A DNA stretch of 64,000 nucleotides from Oikopleura dioica (lineage: Eukaryota > Chordata > Appendicularia > Copelata > Oikopleuridae), in assembly GCA_907165135.1 (NCBI GenBank), contig OU015568.1, positions 4,720,501 to 4,784,500 of the forward strand, written 5' to 3'. Below are positions 12,016 through 23,213 of this stretch, in pieces. The notes under the pieces are model-generated. The model made no database searches, had not been told where the DNA came from, and was given only the letters and a program-made list of their open reading frames with translations. The translations under genes were made by a program, and so were the position numbers. Position 1 is the stretch's first letter, and the number at the start of each line of letters is the position of its first letter.

Positions 12016-13565
12016 TCAGACAAACGCACGGTAAATGTCAACGGCTGCGGAAGTCTCGATGGAAATTGTCTCAGCTGCCGAGGCGTAGAAAACTGCTCCC
12101 CGGGGAGCTTCATTTCCATTGATTGACGCACTTCCTGATGTTACGATCAAAATCGAGGCTGAGTCGCGCACTTACACCCGATTGAATAATTTAGCAATAA
12201 TTTTGCAAAAGAGATGGAAAAATGAAACCGGTTCCTGGAAGGGCTCGTTTTCCAGCTTCTTTCAGCGAAGTTGCTTCGAGGGAAAAGTCCGGAATGTCGG
12301 GATTAAAGACCTTGACTTGACCATCGTCAGATTCAGCTTTGAACTTGAACGAATCGGCTTCGTTTGGAGAGTACTCGAGCATATCCACAAGTGTATCGAC
12401 ATCCATGAACTAGAATTCACATGTTTGAAGTTGGTCGGAAAATTGGAAGAACAAACCTTTGGAGTGAGCCCGGCGCGCACGACATTGTCAGAACAAGCCA
12501 TGCACTCGACACAGTCGCCCGACAAATAAGCATGTGGCAAGTTGGCTTTCAAAAACATCGCTTCTCCTTTTGCAACTTTGATGTAGTTGAGAAAATACGC
12601 GACAAAAATGCCCACATCGCCGGGGAAGTCTGAGTTGAGACGGAGAACAAGATCTGCTTCCACATCGTCTGGCTTTGTTGAATTGATTCTAGCGACGAGC
12701 TTTGCGACTTGAGCGGAAATCAGTTCTTTTGGAAGATTCATAAGCGCGGCAAAACCAGATTTGAGGGCTAAAATTACCGCTCTTTTATCAAATCATGGGC
12801 AGATTCAAACCTTTTGGGTACTCAACAGGGTCATCTTTTGCTGCAATCATTTGTCCTGCCTTTTCTCCGAGCAAAATCGCTAGTTCTGGAACCGAGTTCA
12901 AGAAGCCAACTGTCTCCCGAGCGGGTCGAAACCCACAGAGCCCGTTAAAGTCGGTCAGAGCAACGCACATTTCTGGCTTGTGATTGTCATCAGGATAATG
13001 AGCTGGGTCCTTAGCGTGGAGAATTTCTGCAAGGGACTTATTTGGGTGAGCTTTTTTAGAGATTTTCATGACGTTCAGTGACATTTGATTCGTTTATACA
13101 TATATTAAGCGACATTAAAGAAAATTGGGGGACCATGCAAAATATAATATCCATTTTCGAAAAGATTTTAGCAAACAAAAATAATCATTTGAATTGTGAA
13201 AATCCGACCTTGAATAGAGAGAGCTTTATTAACAGATAGAACTTTCAGGAGGAAGGGAAGTTTCTTGCCGAATTTCTCCAAGACATTCTTGCCAAGATCG
13301 GATCCATCCGTATTCTTGATGTGCTCGGACAGAGCTGTTTTATCCTCCCAAAAGCTTGCTGGACCTAGACGACATTTGTAGACATCAAAAGACATTTTAG
13401 GGTACCTTTGGGGTGAGTACTCATCCACAGCTCCGCATAAGGGACTCCCTCATCAACGGCGAAATCCTTGACAGCTTCTCCCGCCAACTGTGCCACAGTC
13501 GACTTTGAGCCTGGAACTCCCCAAGCATAATTATTCGCAGCACAGCTTATTCGTTTCAAAACCAT
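12016..13565 (-). CDS. MPI: Mannose-6-phosphate isomerase
   Basis: Cytosolic zinc enzyme interconverting mannose-6-phosphate and fructose-6-phosphate, which feeds GDP-mannose synthesis. Start [74 protein letters not shown]; and the C-lobe signature [19 protein letters not shown] followed by VVRAGLTPK. These are diagnostic for type I PMI. Ends VDIYRAFV. Start ATG has GTTTCAG 6 bases upstream. One minimal intron (about 13.37-13.41 kb) consists almost wholly of the ATGTCT repeat motif. Lies 319 bp downstream of ERH. Confidence 0.95.
13367..13409. repeat. AGACAT-motif repeat forming most of a 40-bp MPI intron
   Basis: Three GACATtT/GACATc units lie between a GT donor and a CTAG acceptor in MPI. 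On the sense strand the units read ATGTCT. Confidence 0.55.
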
Positions 13566-13883
13566 TTTTCGCTGAAACAAACGGGTTGAAAAAATGGGTG
13601 GTTTCGCTTTTTTGGCTAGTGTTGATCTAATGATGCTAATTGACGAACTTGTGACAGCTGGACAGAATTTAAAAATGTGAAAAATTGATGATGGCCGCGG
13701 ATGTACAGTCAGAGTTACAGCGCGCAAGAGAGGGAGAATTTGAAGCAGTCCAGGAGAAAGTCAGTTGTTCGAAAAGTGGTGGTGTTTTTTGGTAGTCGAT
13801 CGTTTCGACTAGAGCGCGATTTTGCTAGAATGGAGGTCAAGAATACGGTATTCTGAATACCGAAATAAGGGACTGCCAGTACC

Positions 13884-14282
13884 TTAAGCCTTTCCAGCCT
13901 GGTTTCGGAGAAGAATGTAGATCTTCTCCTTGACCCAATCTTTGTTGTAGGGCAAGTAGGTCTGCGAGTTCTTCTGGTACACGAGGCAGGACAAGTCCGA
14001 AAGCTCATCGATGAAATCGAACAGCTAAAGAATAAAAACAAGGTGTCCAAACGGGAAGTGTACCTGGCTAATGTCGTAGGTGATCTGGGGAGAGCTAGGG
14101 TTGAGTCGTTTCAAGTGCTCCTCGTAGATCTTGCAGACGCCCTAGAAATCATCAGATTAGTTTCGAGAAGGTTGAAAGTGGGGATATACCTCCATGCAAT
14201 CATTGACCGACTCGTAGTCAGAGTAGGTTCGACCTTCTGGCTTTCTAGTGGGCTGGACAAGGAGGATGGTGTGAGAAGACAT
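13884..14282 (-). CDS. ERH: Enhancer of rudimentary homologue
   Basis: Small conserved nuclear protein acting in RNA processing complexes. Three exons (14282-14190, 14141-14064, 14024-13884) join in phase via 48- and 39-bp introns to give 103 aa; human is 104. It begins [20 protein letters not shown] and contains [39 protein letters not shown] and [12 protein letters not shown], all nearly invariant in the family. A CAATTTTCAG acceptor lies 16 bases before the ATG. It is flanked by METTL3 upstream and MPI downstream on the same strand. Confidence 0.98.
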
Positions 14283-14588
14283 GACCTTTTTTCTGAAGCT
14301 GAAAATTGTTGAAATCGGGAGAGAAAGGTACAAAAAGATAGGTTTAAATAATATTGGAGCAGCAATTGGATCAGTGGAAAAATAATGGAGACAACGTATA
14401 ACTTTGAATATTAGTTTTTGAAGGGAATAAGAATAAATAATAAGTAATTGGTTGAAAGAAAAAACGACAAAATGATAGAGAATAAAAAGAAAGGGTTGAA
14501 TTGCAAATGACAGAAAATACTAATGAAATGATGACTTTATGTTGCAAGGGGGAGCAGGGGGCCTTGGGGACCCAAGCTGGGGACGGGG

Positions 14589-16796
14589 TTAGTTTTTTGG
14601 TCGACGAACATGTCCATCCGGATAGCGGGTACGGAAAGAGCGAACAAGCTCTTGATCGTGGATGTGGACTCCTTCAAGCTGGTTGCCTACAGTGACCCAG
14701 TTTGGCTAGAAAAGTGATTAAAACCCCTGTATGGAAAAGATTCTCTACCTGGATGTTGTGCATTCGTCCGAAGAGCTCGAGCTTCTTTGTTCCAGGTGTG
14801 AGACGCTCAATTATTCCATAAATTTCGTCGGGTTTATGACTCGTGTCTCGAACTTCTATCAAAGGTTTTATGTTTCAGTGAGTTTTATTGCTTAATTGTT
14901 ACCAGCTACAAGTACGTCACAGTCGAGTCCGCGATTCAGATTGGGAGGAGAACCCTTAATCCCGACAAGGCAGTGTTCTTTTCCGTGGTTAAGCCAGTGC
15001 CCAGTTCTTCCTGTGCGGATGAGTCGTTGAAGCTGGTTAATCTGAACGGAAACGTAAGAGTTGGAAGACAGTAAGATTCATTTCGAGACATCAAGATACA
15101 TTTTAAGACATTGAAAGACATCTGAAAACATCTCAATACACTTTTGAAGCATTTACCTTGACCCAAGTAATTTCATCGATCCAAGTGTATCCCCAAAGCC
15201 TCAGGAGCTCCCTCCCAAGTTCCATCGCTCTTCCAGTTACCCAAAGAAAGAAGAGTCCGTCGTCTGAAAGATCCTGTATTCTCAAGTTGCGCATTTCTTC
15301 ATCCTTCATGGTTCCATACGGCAGTTCCATGTGAATGTCCCACGGCGGATCGGCCATTATTACTGTATACTTGCCAAGTACAGTCAAATCGAGATGGCGA
15401 ATATCGCAGTTGATCCATTGGGGCTCGATCATTCCTGGAGCGCATTTTGGCCGCGCTTTTTCGCTAGAATTTTTGATAAAATGGGGGAGAAAGGGATGGT
15501 GTTTACCTGTTTCTGGTGATTCTTGAGCTTTTTGTTCTTCCTTGGAGTCCTTCTCGATTTCGTAATGGACGTATTTACAAGTGTCATGGTTGAAACAATT
15601 GTTGAGGAAAGAACAATCCCCTACAGTATGAAATTAGCCAAGCGTAAGAATTTACAAACGTACCTAAATGCTCTTGAGTGTGCGGCTTGATGATCTTTTT
15701 GAAGTGAATCTTCTGGCAGTTTGGGACCGGGCAACGCCGCCTCGTTTGAAAATCGCAAAAAATCTAGAAAGCATCTTTGAAGCTCCCTTTTCTTTCGAAA
15801 TATATACTTTTAGCCCGTCGTTCGACTTGAACTTTTGCGCGTTATTTTTCTCCTTGATCGATGGAGTGCCAAGAAGCTTGTCTATTTCCTCCAGATTTCG
15901 CTTTGATTCGAGTTCTTTCGCGCTTTTAGTATTCAGCAATTCGTCCAGCTCGCAATTTGAAGAGTCGCTTCTTCGAGTCTAAAAATATGGAGATGAATCG
16001 AGAAGATCAAGAAGCTGCTTGCGGTTTCGAATAAATTCAAATAAAAGCCGCACTATTGCGGCTTCTTTTATTATTTAGCTCGAAGCCGCAACCGGCTTCT
16101 CGACTCGAGGAAAAATCATAAAATGAAAGGGAGTGTTAAAACCCCGATATTATTTGGTGGCAAAATTATTTAGTAAAGGATTACACAATGAGACGGGCGG
16201 ACAGAACGAACACCTGTTGAATGTCTCGATATTTATCTGATACAAGCCAGAAACATATGGCGAAGAAAACAGGCATAAGCCTGCTCTATTTTATGAATAA
16301 AATGAACCATGAAGCTTTATAAAACTCATGTTTTATTAAGACATTCGTCTTTTCACATCTCGAGATGTTTAAAAATGTCCAGGGACATCTAAGATATTTG
16401 AAATGTCTTATTGAAGACATTTTTTAGTAAAATAAACATCTTTAACTTTCGATAAGAGTTGTAAGTCCTCAGACCATCATTCCTTTTATGAGAAAACGTA
16501 CCTTTTTTGGAAGAACATGGACTTTTTTCGCCTCAGAAATGGCGCTCTTCTGAATCGTCCTTTTCGTCCCTTCATTCGGCACCGGCCCAGGTGATTCAGA
16601 AACAACTGCGTTTTCTGCTTCTTTTCCTATCTCTTTCAGATTCAAAATTTCATTCGCCAAAATGATTCAAAAAGAAAAAATTCTATTTTTGAAATTTGAA
16701 ATCTGGTGCCTGCGATTTGGCCAACTGGGGCAATAGCGGCGCTTGTCCACGAGCCTCGCGCCGAGCCGCCAATTTGCTTTTCAGAGATTCCGACAT
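14589..16796 (-). CDS. METTL3: METTL3 N6-adenosine RNA methyltransferase
   Basis: Catalytic subunit of the nuclear m6A writer. Catalytic DPPW in MADPPWDIHMELPYGTM, then FLWVTGRAMELGRELL, TGRTGHWLNHGKEHCLVG, SHKPDEIYGIIERLTPGTKK and a C-terminus RYPDGHVRRPKN. Upstream is the paired CCCH zinc finger: CDFQTRRRCPVPNCQKIHF, then GDCSFLNNCFNHDTCKYVH. It is reached through an intron at about 15.78-15.83 kb (GTATAT...TTTCTAG). The first exon is tentatively at 16796 (MSESLKSKLAARREARG), but its junction to the exon at about 16.65 kb has no clear GT donor. Introns carry AGACATCT repeats and AAGCCGC palindromes. Confidence 0.95.
15060..15150. repeat. AGACATCT repeats in METTL3 intron
   Basis: A run of GACATC/ACATTTT/GACATT/GACATCT/ACATCT units between two METTL3 catalytic-domain exons. 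Confidence 0.6.
16020..16100. repeat. AAGCCGC...GCGGCTT palindromes
   Basis: Two short hairpins, AAAGCCGCACTATTGCGGCTTCTTTT and a degenerate second one, lie in the long METTL3 intron. Related palindromes occur at about 16920, 22420-22510 and 29940. Confidence 0.5.
16325..16435. repeat. AGACATCT repeats in METTL3 5' intron
   Basis: At least six GACATT/ACATCT units in both orientations, next to the exon starting at about 16.5 kb. Confidence 0.55.
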
Positions 16797-17964
16797 TTAT
16801 TTTTTGAGAGCCCGATTTTCAGTCTGAATTTTGGGCAATTTTTATTGAGGTCTAAAATAAGTTTCCAAGTCTCGAATCGAGTAATTAGAAAGAATTGCCT
16901 CGGCTTCTACGATTCTTAACTCAAAGCCGCACGCGGCTTTTCGAAGATTTTTCAGAAGTTTTTTTCGGAGACAAATTTTATTGTTGTGTTATCAAAATTG
17001 TGGTCATTGTTGCATGAAATTTCATTAAATGACGCGATTCTTTGATGAAGTGCGCAATATCTTTCGATAATGAAAAATTCTTGAATTATTTTATCGTCAG
17101 CAAATCAATCAATCGTGACTACATATATCTTTACCGCCGAAAATAGCCTTGGAACTTAATAAAAATAAACTTTTAACGATTTTAAGCACTGTAGAATACC
17201 TGAGTCAGGGTCTTGAAAGAGCTCTGCTTAGATCGAAGTGCTTTTTATAAGCTCTGTCAAGAGCGTGACTCAGAATTTATATCTAGAGTTTTTAATCGTG
17301 AAAAGTTTATTTATATTCAGTTTCAAGTAACTATTTTTGGCGATCAAGATATATGTATTCACCATTGATTGATTTGCTCAGGATAAAACTATTCAAGAAT
17401 TTTTTATTATCGAAAGATATTGCGCGTTTTATAAGACCCTGACTCAGGTTTTTTCACAGAACGCCGAGCCCAGTTTCCGACAACCCAGTAACACGCTATT
17501 TCAAAATATAGGAGTAGAACATTAATTTAAACTTTATTTCTAAAAGAGAGGAAGAGAGAGGGGAACAATGAGAGAGGAACATGAAGAAAGAGAGGCAAAA
17601 TAATGAACTAATTTTAAAATTGAAATTTAACGAAAAAATCGAATCAAAGATAAATTAACAATGAACAATTATTTGAACAAAAAAAAAATGAAGCCCAAGC
17701 GCGGCTTATCAGTGAGAAAAACATACAAAAAGGGAGGGACAGGAAATGGCAGCTTTTGGAACATTGAAATACAACGGAAATAAGAATTTTTTGGATTGAC
17801 AGATGATTGAGCGAAATCAGGAAGTTTTGAACAAATTGCAGTTGTGGTAGAAAATTGAATATGAATTAATCAAGTTGAATCAGAAGCGTTTTGTTTTAGC
17901 ACCAGGATTGAACTACCCCCTCCAGAAGAAAAGGGGGCGTTGATTTTGACAGCAGGCTGATTTT
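16797..17964. other. Repeat-rich spacer upstream of METTL3
   Basis: Contains an AAGCCGC palindrome at about 16920, a long foldback repeat at 17052-17425, and A-rich sequence from 17500 to 17900. No coding exon seen. Confidence 0.5.
17052..17425. repeat. Long imperfect inverted repeat (foldback element)
   Basis: Left arm starts GCGCAATATCTTTCGATAATG. Right arm ends with the complement, CATTATCGAAAGATATTGCGC in degenerate form. Arms are about 150-180 bp with small indels. The centre carries CTGAGTCAGGGTCTTGAAA and its complement, so a second repeat family is nested in it. Confidence 0.75.
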
Positions 17965-19453
17965 TTAGGCTCTAGTTGGAGCCAATTTTTGAGCGTATCG
18001 AGCGAGGGCGACGCCGCCGAGGATGTTCTGTCGATCTTCTTTCGGAATTGCGGGGTAGCGGGCGAAGATGGCGGTGATTTCTTCGACTGGGCAGGTTGTG
18101 TAGAGGTTCAGGTTCAGCATTTTGTGCTTTTTCAGGGCCTGAAATTCGGGCTTTAGAAAAGTTTTGAGATATTTGATGGACTAAGGAGACATTTGAGGAC
18201 ATTTGCAGATGTCTCCAAGTAAAAGAAGACATCCCGAAACATCTGGGTACATTTTCTGATGCCAGATGACATCCAGGCATATTCAGACATCTTTATACAT
18301 CCCCTGACATCGCTACACATCTTGATTCTTCAAGAGAGATCTAAGGGACCCTTTCTACTCCCAGAAAAGCAAGATAAAGTCAACTAACCTTGAGGGTAAC
18401 TTTCGAGGAAATCGGCAGCGCTTTCGTGATTACATTTTCCGGCATCATGAGCGGCTGTTTCTCCAATTTGTACTGTCTAGCCGCATGTAGCCGCGCTTGA
18501 ACAACCATGCATTTGAGCGCAGTAACATCGCCCTCAGGAATCTCGAGTTCTTCAAGCTCTCGGTCAGAAATTCTGGCAAAAACTTGTTCGGAAACGAGGT
18601 TCTCTCGTTGAAGGGTGGAAATGGTGCTTTGGGAGAGTTTTGAAAGCGTCTTTTGGAATTGAATCGGAAAAGCAGCGACTGAGCGGCGTTTTTCAGCGGA
18701 AAAATTCGGAAAGAGCAGATTTCTTCCTTGAAAATCAAGAGCAGTTGGCTCGGAAATTCCAGAGGAACGACCACAGTAACCCGAATCGAAGGAGACGGTG
18801 GAGGAGGAAGCACGATCGGTCTGGAACTCGGCGACGGGCTCGGTCGTGAAAGTGACATCTTCGCCTTGTTGCTCGCTAGAATTGTGCTTAGGATTGATTC
18901 CGAAAAAGTTGGCGGGTCAGACTCGTGACAGCCAAATAGGGGGACTCTTGGGGGGTCTTGCTCGGCTTTGATTGGCAGAAGCGAAACATACAGTATGTTA
19001 CATACTGGCTTCTCTTTGGCTAGCTCAAGACGGGGTTCATTTTTGGCACGTTATTGGAAAATTTAAAGGAACCCCTTTTAAGCAAGCCAATGAGAAGCCA
19101 GTATGTGTCGCTTGAGCCAATCCTAGTCGACCAACCCCCGCAAATAACCCACTGCTTTCGTTTAGGGCCCCGAGGAATCAATTCAGAAATATAAAACTCA
19201 CCAGAACTGCTGTTGCTGTTCAATAAACTCAAATTGCGCTTCCATATCCTCATCCTTCAATCCATAGACCTTGGGCTTGATATCCGCCATGGACATCTTC
19301 GCGGCTTCGTTGAGATCGAGGCCGATCTTCTTGAGAATTCGCGAATAAGTCGCTGAACGAAAAAATTTCATTTTAAAATTATCTGATGGAAAAAATTTTG
19401 GTCCTTGAATTTTTAATTTTACCTGTTGGCGAGACATGTTTGAGCACTGGCAT
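17965..19453 (-). CDS. Unrecognised protein of about 320 aa
   Basis: Exon 1 starts MPVLKHVSPT at 19453 and is spliced to YSRILKKIGLDLNEAAKMSM. A GTGAGT donor after EFIEQQQQF (about 19.2 kb) joins a CTAG acceptor at about 18.88 kb. The frame then runs GEDVTFTTEPVAEFQTD through a Ser-rich stretch and a helical segment (ISDRELEELEIPEGDVTAL) that resembles a SAM-type fold, only weakly. The last exon ends ALARYAQKLAPTRA. All junctions are in phase. I do not recognise the family. It is the most upstream gene of the minus-strand array. Introns hold an inverted repeat (18969-19122) and an AGACATCT array (18170-18330). Confidence 0.6.
18170..18330. repeat. AGACATCT minisatellite, longest copy
   Basis: About twelve GACATTT/GACATCT/ACATCC-type units spaced 8-14 bp apart in the last intron of the preceding gene. 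Confidence 0.65.
18969..19122. repeat. Inverted repeat in intron
   Basis: GATTGGCAGAAGCGAAACATAC at the left end pairs with GTATGTGTCGCTTGAGCCAATC at the right. Inner TACTGGCTTCTC and GAGAAGCCAGTA also pair. It sits in the intron of the unrecognised gene. Confidence 0.65.
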
Positions 19454-20474
19454 CGTGTTTTCTTTTATTGAAAAGAAGACGATCTCTGATTTCAGTCGTT
19501 GTGGAAGAAAGTCTTCGTCGCACGCTCTTTTTACTCTCCATCCTTCGAGGCTGACCAATCGGCGCGCCGCGCGCTGGACTACATAAAGTACGAATTTCCC
19601 GGAGCGAGACGTTTTCGCCAGATGGCGCAGCGGAGCGTATTGATTTTATGAAAATTATTGATGGACCTTTTTTTTCAAGAAATGGTGAAACTCTCAGGCA
19701 ACTTTTATCATTTTGAGTAACAAAAAAATTTACGATAATCGAATCATTCGATCGTGAAAAAATTCTTAGCGGCATTCTTTTCAATAAGGCTCGAATCTGC
19801 CACCACTCGCCCCCTACACTCAGCGTGAGTCCCCCGGGCGGTCTGCCCCCTTGCATGTTGTTTGCCCTTGCTTCACACCTGGCCATGTGCAGAGTACCCC
19901 CTACAGAAAGCGGCAAACCCCATCTGAGCTCGGCAACCTGTGTCCAAAACCTGAGTCAGCGCCTGAAAAACCTAGAAATTCTAGCCATACAGCGCCCCTG
20001 ACTCAGGTTTTGGACACAGGCTGCCTGGCCCAGGTTCGATGCCTGAAATGACTGCAGTTTTTGTGGTAGCATTTTCTCTTCAACTCATTTTATTCGTCGA
20101 TAAGTTGAACTAGGTAGGTTAAGATATGTATAATAAGGTCGTTAGTCAACCCATTCTTCGTCAGACAGCTCATCCACAATATGTTTGTTTTCATGAACTT
20201 CAATCTGGCAAATTGAATTGTCGTCATTTTCAAATGCCGTATTTCTTTGTCGAAATTTTCATCTTTTTTAAAATTGAACTTAGTTTTCTATGACATAGAA
20301 AACATTGTTGAGTAAATCGATCCTTGGCGTCATTGTATTTCCAACCATATTAGCAGTTGATCTCAAAAGAATTGCAAACGAGCTTTTCATTTTCGCTGTT
20401 CCTCTGAAAATTTTGTTCTGAAAAATCTAAATCATGCAATTTCTACTCTAGTACTATCTACAGCGTTTGCACAG
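19454..20474. other. Spacer with a CTGAGTCAGG-family inverted repeat
   Basis: No exon recognised. 19936-20022 is an inverted repeat with ends ACCTGTGTCCAAAACCTGAG and its complement. Confidence 0.5.
19936..20022. repeat. CTGAGTCAGG-family MITE-like copy
   Basis: Terminal inverted repeat ACCTGTGTCCAAAACCTGAGTCAG / CTGACTCAGGTTTTGGACACAGG around a short variable core. Confidence 0.75.
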
Positions 20475-22774
20475 TCAAAGTGTCTCAGCAAGCAGTTGTT
20501 GATTAATGCTATTCAAGGAATACTCCTTGTTGATTTCAGGCAAGGATTTATCGTCCGAGTTTTTCAGCGGCTTGAAATCAAGCTGGCCAGAAATCGGGTC
20601 ATCTGGCATTTTTGCTTCCAGATGGTTGTTTTCCTCTATGATTGCAACTTTTTGCAATGGGTAAAAAACAGGTCTCTGACGAAAAAAGAACTACAGTATC
20701 GAGCTAAATCTACAGCGAGGGAAGGAAAGAGCCTTTACCCACTACCTTGGATGATTTTAACAGACCTGATCACATTGTTCAACCCTTTTACCATCATCGT
20801 TATACATGTTCCAGTGAAGCTAGCGGAGATACAGTAATGAAGAAGAAAGAAAGTAGTGCTACCTGAGACCGAGAATCATCCAAAAGAAAACGCCAATCCT
20901 GTAGATCGCGAAATACATGGTCACGTGCCACGGCCAGACGGATTTTTCGCACTCCAGGGGCATCTTGTCCTTTCCTTCTTTGTAAGGAGTTGGGGAAGGG
21001 ATGATGAGTTCGGTCAAACAAGCGGTAGAGTTGTGAACAGTTCTAGTAAAAGACTTAGCGCTAGAAAAGATGAGTTATTTACGTAGCCAGTCGATCAGGC
21101 GGGCTCATTCGAGGAACATAATCGCCAAACCCGATTTTTGTCAGCGTAATTGTGCAGAAATAAATTGCGTCGAGCATCGTCCAACCCTGATCAAAAGAGA
21201 ATTGAAGTGAGAGAGCGAGAAAATGAACCTCAATTTCGGTGAAAATGAAACTGGGCAAGATAATGAAGAAAACCACTCCGCAGGCGAAATAGATCATTTG
21301 CATCGTGTGGATTTTGATAATTTGGCGCTTCAGCATTTGGTTGATTTTCGTCATGATTGTGATGAGCTGAAATTTCAAGAGTGCATTATTACAAACAAGC
21401 TTACTTTTTTGTCGATCAAATTCGAAATCGACTGAACCAAAATCGCGAAAAGCGGAACTGCGAAAACTGCCAAAAACACGCAAATAACTCTTCCAGCAAA
21501 AGTCCTCGGCACCAAATGACCGTATCCAATCGTCGTCGCCACTGTACCCATGAACAAAATCGTGTTGTCGAGCGACCAGTCCCAGTTGCTATAGCAGCTG
21601 CTTGCCAACTCGCCGTAAGTAACGAGACTGAACTCGACCGTGTCCAAAAGCATCTCGGTTATGTCTTCTCCGCGGACTACGAACTCGGTCTCTCTTTTCA
21701 GAAAGTTACAGTAATTTGTTCTGATGATGTAAGATACCGAAATTTGTTCAACTTGAGTGGGATAGCAACTCGTTTCCAAACATCGATGAATTTGATATGA
21801 ATTTCTTCAATAGTTTATGATTTATAAAATCGATCTTTGAATTTTTTTCGATGTTATAAGGTAGTGACACCCTTAATTTTCTTCGGCAAAAATTGCTTTT
21901 CCCCAAAGAGCTCTTACCAAAAATAATGGATAAGAATGTTTTGGGGAAAATAAGCATTTTTTCGCAGAGAAAATTAAGGGTGTCACTATCTTATTACATT
22001 GAAGATGGTGTTTATGACATCAACTCAAATTGATGAATAAACTGTCCTTCCCCAGCTGCAACCATTTCTTCATTCGTTCGATCAATAATTTCCTGGCTAC
22101 TGTTTCAGAATTATTAATTTCTGATTAGTCTTCTGATTAATTAAAACTCCGAATTGAATTCCGTTCCAGTTATTCCTCGCAATAGCAAAGTAAGCATTCC
22201 CGATTATATCTCCGTTTCTTAATAATCTTAGATCGAATTTGGACGAAAGAAGACTGTTCTTACTTGGATCTGATTGTATCGACGTAGTGGTTGAGCAATT
22301 TGCATAAGCGCACGTGATAGTTGAACTTGTAGAAAGTGTTTCCAACCAATTTGTCTTTCAAAGTTTCAAAAAATATAATTTTCAAAATACTTCATGATTT
22401 CTAGAGAGCATAAATGAAAAGCCGCGTAGCGGCTTTTTCAAAAACGAAGACGCAAAACATAAATTTTGCGATGCCGCTCCGCGGCTAGGTCCTTGAAAAA
22501 GCCGCTGCGCGTCCTTTGGGTCTTGTTTTTCAGAACCTGACTCAGGTTTTCTACTCAGTTTTCAAGCCCAGACCCAAATCCTAGCCCAAATCAAGCCTCT
22601 ATCAACCCTTACCGACCAAATTTGAAACCTTCTTTTATAGTCACGTGCTTCCAACTTCGCCCTCTCGCACATATCCTGCTTATTCTTACTCTCTAGTTTC
22701 TTAAAAAGCAAAGCTCCGATGAACAAGTAGCAGACATAGACGATTCCGAGGGACAAAATTCTCGAAACTTGCAT
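20475..22774 (-). CDS. Two-pore-domain (K2P) potassium channel with Lys in filter 2
   Basis: Plasma-membrane leak potassium channel. The first exon has M1 ([19 protein letters not shown]). The next recognisable exon has pore 1 with [11 protein letters not shown] and M2 ([17 protein letters not shown]). M3 and pore 2 ([13 protein letters not shown]) follow. M4 ([19 protein letters not shown]) is in an exon at about 20.88-21.03 kb, and a hydrophilic tail ends QQLLAETL. In pore 2 the usual TTIGFGD reads TKIGFGD (fwd about 21131-21151), so the threonine of the signature is lysine. The long 5' intron carries three repeat families; exon content between 21.8 and 22.5 kb is uncertain. Confidence 0.85.
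21856..21994. repeat. GACACCCTTAATT-family MITE, complete copy
   Basis: Ends ATAAGGTAGTGACACCCTTA and TAAGGGTGTCACTATCTTAT form a terminal inverted repeat that extends inward to AATTTTCTtCG and CTTTTCCCC. It is about 139 bp and lies in the K2P intron. Confidence 0.85.
22420..22560. repeat. AAGCCGC palindromes plus half a CTGAGTCAGG element
   Basis: AAAAGCCGCGTAGCGGCTTT, then CCGCTCCGCGG and GAAAAAGCCGCTGCGCG, followed by CAGAACCTGACTCAGGTTTTC. All are in the K2P 5' intron. Confidence 0.55.
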
Positions 22775-23000
22775 ATTTTTTCGTTTTCAGGCTTGCTGTT
22801 AATCAAGTTTTAAAATTGTACGTATGCTCCGAAGGAGAAAATGATGCGAGATGATGGCGCGTTGCTATTTCATGCAACATTTAATTCGTTTTTCGCTCAA
22901 GACGGATAATGGATTTATGAAGAACGAAGGGCTTAATTATGCAAACTTGCGATTACCAATACGAACACGAATGTGTCTACTTATCAAAACTAACGAATCT

Positions 23001-23213
23001 TTATTTAATCAAAAAGAAGAGCATCAGAAGAGCAATGATGAAGGGAGAAGTAGTGGCAATTGTGCAGCCGCCGCAAGGCCATTCGAATGCGTCTTTAAAA
23101 CCGTCACACTGGATGTTCTCTTCCTTGAGCATGGTGTTGATTTCCTTGTAATAGGCTTTCTTCGCGGCTTTCGTAGCAGCTTCGTCATTGATTTGATTAA
23201 CCTGGTCACACAT
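23001..23213 (-). CDS. Small tail-anchored or GPI-anchored protein, unrecognised
   Basis: Frame of 70 aa starting MCDQVNQINDEAATKAAKKA, with a CAG acceptor 7 bases before the ATG. The C-terminus is hydrophobic (SPFIIALLMLFFLIK) and preceded by WPCGGCTIATT. No signal peptide is visible, so either it is tail-anchored or an upstream signal exon was missed. The plus strand has a longer frame with no recognisable features. Function unknown. Confidence 0.4.
   Translation of the reverse strand: MCDQVNQINDEAATKAAKKAYYKEINTMLKEENIQCDGFKDAFEWPCGGCTIATTSPFIIALLMLFFLIK

Noticed and set aside
7625-18330. AGACATCT arrays considered as CRISPR or telomeric repeats
   Set aside because: Units are 8-14 bp with irregular spacing, no constant repeat-spacer plan, and a eukaryotic intron context.
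22097-22345. Minus frame within the K2P intron region ([19 protein letters not shown])
   Set aside because: Could be an extra exon or another gene, but I could not connect it in phase to the K2P exons.
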